Positions 32,386 through 36,570 of a stretch of 36,570 bases of DNA are shown here, one piece after another. The translations under genes were made by a program, and so were the position numbers. Where the stretch lies: NCBI RefSeq assembly GCF_001580015.1, contig NZ_LSZQ01000015.1, positions 1 through 36,570 of the forward strand, in the 5' to 3' direction. Every line of letters begins with the position of its first letter. Position 1 is the stretch's first letter. The notes under the pieces are model-generated. The model was not told the origin of the DNA and did no database searches. It saw only the letters and a program-made list of their open reading frames with translations. The stretch is from Cephaloticoccus primus (lineage in GTDB: Bacteria; Verrucomicrobiota; Verrucomicrobiia; Opitutales; Opitutaceae).

Positions 32386-32988
32386 GATTATCTTTAAACT
32401 CACTGTCAGATGGCATGTCTGGCGATCAGCGGGTTGTGCTGAGAAGTAATGATGTGGCTGTTTCTCAAATGGCGGCCGCTGGTCCTGTCACCAGTTATGA
32501 TTAAAGCGCGCTCTGATACTTTTATTGGGAATTAAATTGAGTGTGTATTAGTGACACCTGAGACTACATTAATGACAGCGTAACAGGCTGTAGACACGCA
32601 GCCTTGGAGGGCTCTTTGTGGGAGATCAGAAAAAGTACTGTTTGTCCCTATCAATGGGGGCGGGAATCGCGTATAAAGCCCGCCGTAATCAGTGGATCGA
32701 CTACTTCACCGGACAGGGCGCACCCTTGGTTTACATTTAAAGAGTCACGGGCAGTGGTCTCGCAGGCAGGGTTTACGAGTGACTGTCCGCGGCTGGTATT
32801 CAAGACTCGTAGCTGCGGCATCGCCGTTAACCTGCGATTGGGGGGAGAAAGCGGTCAACGGTGATGCCTGTACTATGACGCACATGGAGCCTTCCCCGCC
32901 CATCAGATTGGCTCGGTGCACCGCAGTTATCATTGCGCAGGGCGTAGGGGTTGACCGGGTGGCGGGTGGTGGCGGATTGTCGCGGGTG
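32386..32988. other. Long divergent intergenic region
   Basis: About 600 bp between the PhzS-like gene and the TPR protein. The left half is lower in GC, the right half higher. It includes a 21-bp-spaced direct repeat (32547-32577) and no frame with family resemblance. The TPR reading frame is open from 32692, but that part has no signal peptide or composition expected of its product. It may hold the decayed remains of an insertion. Confidence 0.35.
32547..32577. promoter_or_regulatory. Two direct repeats 21 bp apart
   Basis: ATTAGTGACA (32547-32556) and ATTAATGACA (32568-32577) are repeated with a 21-bp period, two helical turns, placing both on one DNA face. They lie about 165-190 bp upstream of the divergent PhzS-like gene. 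A regulator-binding site is possible. Confidence 0.25.
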
Positions 32989-34065
32989 ATGAAGTGTGTG
33001 TTGTCGTTTTTTGCGGTGTTGGGGCTGGGCGCGTTGGCGCCTGGGGCGGGCTCGGGCCTGCGCGCAGCGGGGGAGACAGGTGCTGGCGGAGCGCCCGAGC
33101 CGCGCGCGGAATTGCGCGCTTCGCAGCCGCCCGCCGCTCGCTCTGCCGTGCCAACCGTGCCACCTGCGGATTCGGTGGCGCTGCCTGCTACGCCTTCTGC
33201 TCCGCGTACGTCGGCCTCGCTTTCTTCAACTCAGCCGCCGTCTCCTCCTCCTCCGCCTGCGCCCCGCGCAGACCGGCGCGAGGAGTCGCTGAGCGAGCGC
33301 GGTTTGCGCCAACTGGTCGAGCGGCAGCGCGCGCTTTTTGAGGCGGCGGCAGCGAGCGAGAAGGCGGGCCGCTTCGACGAGGGGGACTTCGCCGCGCAGG
33401 TGCAGCAGCTTTGCCGCGCCTACGAATCGCTGCTCAGCGAGAACCCGAAGTTCGCTGCGGGCTACGCGGCCTATGGCTACCTGCTGGGCAAGATCGGGAT
33501 GGAGGACGAGAGCGTGGCCTTGCTGCTGAAGGCCAACCAGTACGATCCGGAGATTCCCTTGGTGAAAAACCAGATCGGCAACTACCTCGCCGAGCACGGA
33601 AAGCCGCTTGAGGCCGTGAACTATTACCTGGCGGCTATCCGGCTCGCACCCGAGGAGCCGCTCTACCACTACCAGCTCGGGACGCTGCTGCATAATTCGC
33701 GAGCGGAGTTCGTCCGCTCGGGCGATTGGGAGGCGGATGCCGTGGACAGCGCCTCGCACGAGGGTTTCAGGAAGGCCGCGGAGCTCGCGCCCGAGCGCTT
33801 CGAGTTTGTGTACCGCTACGGCGAGTCGTTCTACGACGTGCCGGAGCCCGATTGGGATGCGGCGCTCGAGGTGTGGGGCGGCCTGGAGAGCCGCTCGGGC
33901 AGCGAGATTGAGCGCCAGGTCATCCGCCTGCACGCGGCCAAGGTTTGCCTGGAGTCGGGCCGCCGCGAGCACGCGCTCGCGCTGCTGGGCACGATTGATG
34001 AGCCGACCCTCGCCTCGCAGCGGGAAAAGCTGGTTGCGCAAGCTCAGGGCGCCGATGACAAGTAG
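32989..34065 (+). CDS. Exported TPR-repeat protein
   Basis: 358 residues. N-terminal signal peptide (MKCVLSFFAVLGLGALAPGAG). Residues about 30-100 are a Pro/Ala/Ser-rich disordered spacer with a polyproline run. From about 105 there is a helical TPR array: FAAGYAAYGYLLGKIGMEDE, then SVALLLKANQYDPEIPLVKN, then YYLAAIRLAPEEPLYHYQLG, and a later ELAPERFEFVYRYGESFYDV. Probably a periplasmic or membrane-tethered scaffold; no enzymatic domain is seen. The ATG at 32989 is selected because it begins the signal peptide. The M50 protease gene starts 35 bp downstream, so the two may be co-transcribed. Confidence 0.78.
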   Translation: MKCVLSFFAVLGLGALAPGAGSGLRAAGETGAGGAPEPRAELRASQPPAARSAVPTVPPADSVALPATPSAPRTSASLSSTQPPSPPPPPAPRADRREESLSERGLRQLVERQRALFEAAAASEKAGRFDEGDFAAQVQQLCRAYESLLSENPKFAAGYAAYGYLLGKIGMEDESVALLLKANQYDPEIPLVKNQIGNYLAEHGKPLEAVNYYLAAIRLAPEEPLYHYQLGTLLHNSRAEFVRSGDWEADAVDSASHEGFRKAAELAPERFEFVYRYGESFYDVPEPDWDAALEVWGGLESRSGSEIERQVIRLHAAKVCLESGRREHALALLGTIDEPTLASQREKLVAQAQGADDK

Positions 34066-34100
34066 GCCCACTCCTCCTCCATCCGCACGCACACACGACA

Positions 34101-34754
34101 ATGGACCTCGGCCTCGACCCCGAAACGCTGCGCAAAGGCGCGATTTTTTACATCCTGCTAATATCCAGCCTCTGCGTGCACGAGTGGGCGCACGCGGTGA
34201 CGGCGCACAAACTGGGCGACAGCACGCCCGCGAGCCAGGGGCGGGTGACGCTAAACCCGCTCGCACACATGGACTTGCTGGGCTCGGTGATCTTTCCGCT
34301 GCTGTGCATCTTTGTGCTCCCGGGGGCCCTGCTCTTTGGCTGGGGAAAGCCCGTGCAGATCGATCCGGCGAACTTCGCGCACCGCAAGCGCGACGAGCTG
34401 CTGACCACGCTCGCGGGGCCAGCCAGCAACCTCGTCCTCGCCCTGCTCGCCGCTATCGCGGGCGGACTCCTGTTCAAGTGGGAGCCGCGCACGGCAGAAC
34501 TCTTTACCCAGTTGGTCGGCATCAACGTGCTGCTCGCCGTGTTTAACCTCATCCCACTGCCGCCGCTGGATGGCGGCCAGGTCCTGCGGCACGCCGTGGG
34601 CATGCGCGACGAGACCTTCTACGGAATCTCGCGTTGGGGCTTTCTGATCATCCTCGTGGCGATAAATATTCCCGCGTTTCGGTGGCTGCTCATGGAGGCC
34701 ATGATCCTCGTCAGCACCCCGATGATGTTGGTCTACCAAGCCCTCGGCAGTTGA
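34101..34754 (+). CDS. Site-2-protease-type membrane metalloprotease (M50)
   Basis: 217 residues, mostly membrane-embedded. Zinc motif HEWAH at 27-31 in helix 1, and the second ligand motif NLIPLPPLDGGQVL further on, both in the order expected of the small M50B/S2P group without PDZ domains. TLAGPASNLVLALLAA is another conserved segment. Such proteins cut substrates inside the membrane; the substrate here is unknown. Start ATG at 34101 has a C-rich leader. Repeat modules begin shortly after the stop. Confidence 0.88.
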   Translation: MDLGLDPETLRKGAIFYILLISSLCVHEWAHAVTAHKLGDSTPASQGRVTLNPLAHMDLLGSVIFPLLCIFVLPGALLFGWGKPVQIDPANFAHRKRDELLTTLAGPASNLVLALLAAIAGGLLFKWEPRTAELFTQLVGINVLLAVFNLIPLPPLDGGQVLRHAVGMRDETFYGISRWGFLIILVAINIPAFRWLLMEAMILVSTPMMLVYQALGS

Positions 34755-34769
34755 GGCCAAACCCCTGCA

Positions 34770-34874
34770 CACAGCGGCCCATAAAACGGGGCGAAGCTGA
34801 CGGCGCACCAACGAGTGCGCCGCAAAATGAACGAGTCGAAGAAGAGCCGCCAACGAGCGGCTCGCCAATAAGAC
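34770..34874. repeat. Outer hairpin modules preceding repeat copy 4
   Basis: Three related units of about 45 bp: GCGGCCCATAAAACG; then GGCGCACCAACGAGTGCGCC (34802-34821) followed by GCAAAATGAACGAGTCGAAG; then GAGCCGCCAACGAGCGGCTC (34844-34863) followed by GCCAATAAGACGGG. Each hairpin displays the loop core CAACGA on a different stem. Related hairpins flank copy 3 (28816-28835, 29192-29211) and the right end of copy 4 (about 35220-35237, inverted and imperfect). Confidence 0.65.
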
Positions 34875-35207
34875 GGGTCCCCGACTCCACTGCGCGTGGG
34901 GCGGCAGGCAGTGCCTGCACCCATTTACTGTACGGCTTGCTGTCGGGCGGAACGCCCGACGAACAAGCCGCACAGTTGAATGAGTCTGACCTCCGGTCAG
35001 GCGGGAGTTTACACCGTCAACTTTTTCGCCGTGCCCAAATGGGTATGCGCCTCATCTGCGATTCTGGCCCCTTCTCCTGTCGCAACGCGACAGGGGGATG
35101 TCCCGTTAAATTTGCGATTTTGCCCGTGCGCCGCGCACGGGCAAAATCGCAAATTAAATGGAAGTGGTCACTGACCACCGCCCCACGCGTAGTGGAGTCT
35201 TCGACTC
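34875..35207 (-). repeat. Composite triloop-hairpin element, copy 4 (reversed)
   Basis: Reverse order, as copy 2: GGGTC-CCC-GACTC (34875-34887); terminal repeat CCACTGCGCGTGGGGCGG; H, loop AGT (34904-34918); G (34927-34976); F, loop TCC (34986-35000); E (about 35006-35062); D, loop AAC (35076-35094); C, a perfect 22-bp stem on loop CCG, 'GCGATTTTGCC' type (35109-35155); B, loop ACT (35164-35178); terminal repeat CCGCCCCACGCGTAGTGG (35178-35195); GAGTC-TTC-GACTC (35195-35207). It lies between co-directional M50 and prmB genes. The most complete copy. Confidence 0.87.
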
Positions 35208-35269
35208 TTTGTTTTGGCGAGCCACTCGCTGGCGGCTTGCCATTGCCTCGCCGTCGCCTCAACCAACCA

Positions 35270-36313
35270 ATGACACACTCTAAGAAACAAGCCGCCCGCT
35301 CCCCCTCACGCCGCCCTCGACCAGCTGCGGGCGTGCGAGCGAAGGGCGAGCGGAGAAATTCCGAAGACACGGCATTTCTGCGCCGCGCTCGCAGCCTGGC
35401 GACGCCCGGCGAGTGGCTGGCCTTTGCCCTTGGCGAGTACGAGGCACACGCGCTGGCACTCGGCCAGATCGCCACCAGCGCGCACGACGAAGCCCTGTAC
35501 CTGATCCTGCACACGCTCGCGCTACCCCTTGACAGCGACGAACGCGTGCTGGCGCAGCGACTCGATGCGCGACAGCGCGCCGCGCTGGCCGACGTGTTTC
35601 GGCGGCGCGTGTGCGAGCGCACGCCTGCGGCCTACATCACGCGCGAAGCCTGGCTCGGCGAACTGCGGTTTTACGTCGATGAGCGCGTACTGATCCCGCG
35701 CAGCTACTTTTTGGAGCTCATCGGTCCGCCGCTCGACCTGCTGATGGGCCGTGAGCCTCACAATGTGCGTCGCGTGGTGGACGTGTGCACCGGCTCGGGC
35801 TGCCTCGCGATCTTGCTGGCACAACACTTCCCCTGCGCGCAAGTCGATGCTATCGATCTGTCGGCGCCTGCCCTCGAAGTCGCCGCCAAAAACGTGAGCG
35901 AGCACGAACTGGAAGGGCGCATCGCGCTGCACAAAAGCGACGTATTCGACGCCGTGCCGCCCGCGAAATACGACCTCATCCTGAGCAACCCGCCCTACGA
36001 ACCCAGCACACACTGCGACGCGCTGCCAGTGGAGTTTACGCGCGAGCCGCGGCTCGCCCTCGACGGCGGCAGCGATGGCCTCACCATCATCCGCAAGCTG
36101 CTGCGCCAGGCGCGCGAGCGCCTGACGCCCGACGGGCTGCTGCTGATCGAAGTCGGCGGACTGCAAAACGAAATCGACCGCGAGTTCGCCGCGCTAAACC
36201 CCCGCTGGCTCCCCACCGAAGACGGCAGCAACTGCGTATGCTTGATCACCGCCACCGCCCTCAGGCGCGCCACTCCGAAGCCCCCCCCCTGCGCTGACCG
36301 TATAAAACAGTAG
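35270..36313 (+). CDS. prmB: Ribosomal protein L3 glutamine methyltransferase (PrmB)
   Basis: 347 residues, SAM-dependent N5-glutamine methyltransferase. Resembles PrmB more than PrmC: RTPAAYITREAWLGELRFYV, then DERVLIPRS. SAM motif I is DVCTGSGCLA at 171-180, and the glutamine-binding NPPY is at 240-243. The first 35 residues are a basic, Arg/Pro-rich extension absent from enterobacterial PrmB. The ATG at 35270 follows repeat copy 4; the frame is open leftward through that repeat and into the M50 gene, but this is chance. C-terminal 15 residues are weakly conserved. Confidence 0.87.
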   Translation: MTHSKKQAARSPSRRPRPAAGVRAKGERRNSEDTAFLRRARSLATPGEWLAFALGEYEAHALALGQIATSAHDEALYLILHTLALPLDSDERVLAQRLDARQRAALADVFRRRVCERTPAAYITREAWLGELRFYVDERVLIPRSYFLELIGPPLDLLMGREPHNVRRVVDVCTGSGCLAILLAQHFPCAQVDAIDLSAPALEVAAKNVSEHELEGRIALHKSDVFDAVPPAKYDLILSNPPYEPSTHCDALPVEFTREPRLALDGGSDGLTIIRKLLRQARERLTPDGLLLIEVGGLQNEIDREFAALNPRWLPTEDGSNCVCLITATALRRATPKPPPCADRIKQ

Positions 36314-36570
36314 ATCCGGTGGCGTATGTGTTGCCAGCGGCACTGCATGTTTTTTCGGATGGCCCAGTGCGAATGGTGCGTAGATCTCTGCCGTGGGAAA
36401 ACTACTATCCACTAAATAAAATACACTATGGGTTTTGAGTTACAGAGAATTTTGCGCGTGGAGATTCTTACGCTCCTATGTTTTATGTAATAAAATCCCT
36501 GTATGTCGCTCCCTTGTATTTCTTAATATGGGGTATTGCCTTCCCGAAAGATAATATTACCCCCCCCCCT
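36314..36570. other. AT-rich right end of the window
   Basis: After prmB the sequence turns AT-rich. I see no gene of convincing length, no tRNA, and no clear terminator. It ends in a run of C at 36561-36569. Confidence 0.4.

Noticed and set aside
32692-32988. Upstream extension of the TPR protein by about 99 residues
   Set aside because: The extension precedes a clear signal peptide starting at 32989 and has no family features.
18701-35207. Repeats as a CRISPR array
   Set aside because: The units are about 320 bp, far apart, built of different palindromes, and not separated by regular spacers. No cas genes.
34634-35269. Upstream extension of PrmB through repeat copy 4 into the M50 gene
   Set aside because: The added residues are encoded by repeat DNA and another gene's shadow; family similarity begins only after 35270.

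Overview
The window reads as a chromosomal segment of a high-GC Gram-negative bacterium, most likely Verrucomicrobiota (Opitutaceae-like). This is inferred from several traits together: a TonB-dependent receptor with the N-terminal 'VVLSPFEI' block common in that family, a PEP-CTERM-like surface protein, a DUF2264-GH105 polysaccharide enzyme, a eukaryotic-type HisA, a double-length ThyX, and a general lack of Shine-Dalgarno sequences. No rRNA or tRNA was found to settle it.

Layout. 1-2837 (minus strand): the start of a truncated secreted protein, then a secreted DUF2264-GH105 enzyme. The two share a nearly identical signal-peptide start and a conserved upstream hairpin. 3246-17880 (plus): a 13-gene complex I operon in the order nuoB-C-D-E-F-G-H-I-J-K-L-M-N, with no nuoA. 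A eukaryotic-type hisA follows 11 bp after nuoN. 19036-21071 (minus): a LolC/E-type permease and a LolD-type ATPase for lipoprotein export. 21644-23658 (plus): a frameshifted AmiS/UreI channel gene and a two-half ThyX. 23708-24304 (minus): an AT-rich orphan PEP-CTERM-like gene. 24597-28805 (plus): a TonB receptor, a small coiled-coil/HTH nucleoid-type protein and a class IV aminotransferase. 29219-29569 (minus): a rhodanese. 29663-31034 (plus): ruvX and truA overlapping. 31150-32385 (minus): an isolated PhzS-like flavin monooxygenase in a low-GC patch. 32989-36313 (plus): a TPR protein, an M50 site-2-type protease and prmB. The last 250 bases are AT-rich and hold no gene I can support.

The most striking non-coding feature is a family of about 320-330 bp composite elements present four times (18701-19028, 21111-21442, 28844-29159, 34875-35207), alternating in orientation. 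Each is a chain of about seven or eight palindromes. Most close on a loop of exactly three bases, and stem sequences differ between copies while pairing is kept. The whole is bounded by imperfect terminal inverted repeats. All four sit between genes. I found no transposase here that would move them.

How the genes work together: the Nuo operon encodes the NADH-dehydrogenase arm (E, F, G), the connecting module (B, C, D, I) and the membrane arm (H, J-N) of respiratory complex I. The Lol pair and the M50 protease serve envelope maintenance. RuvX, TruA, PrmB, ThyX and HisA are housekeeping. The GH105 enzyme and the TonB receptor suggest a plant-polymer-using or gut lifestyle, which is inference only.
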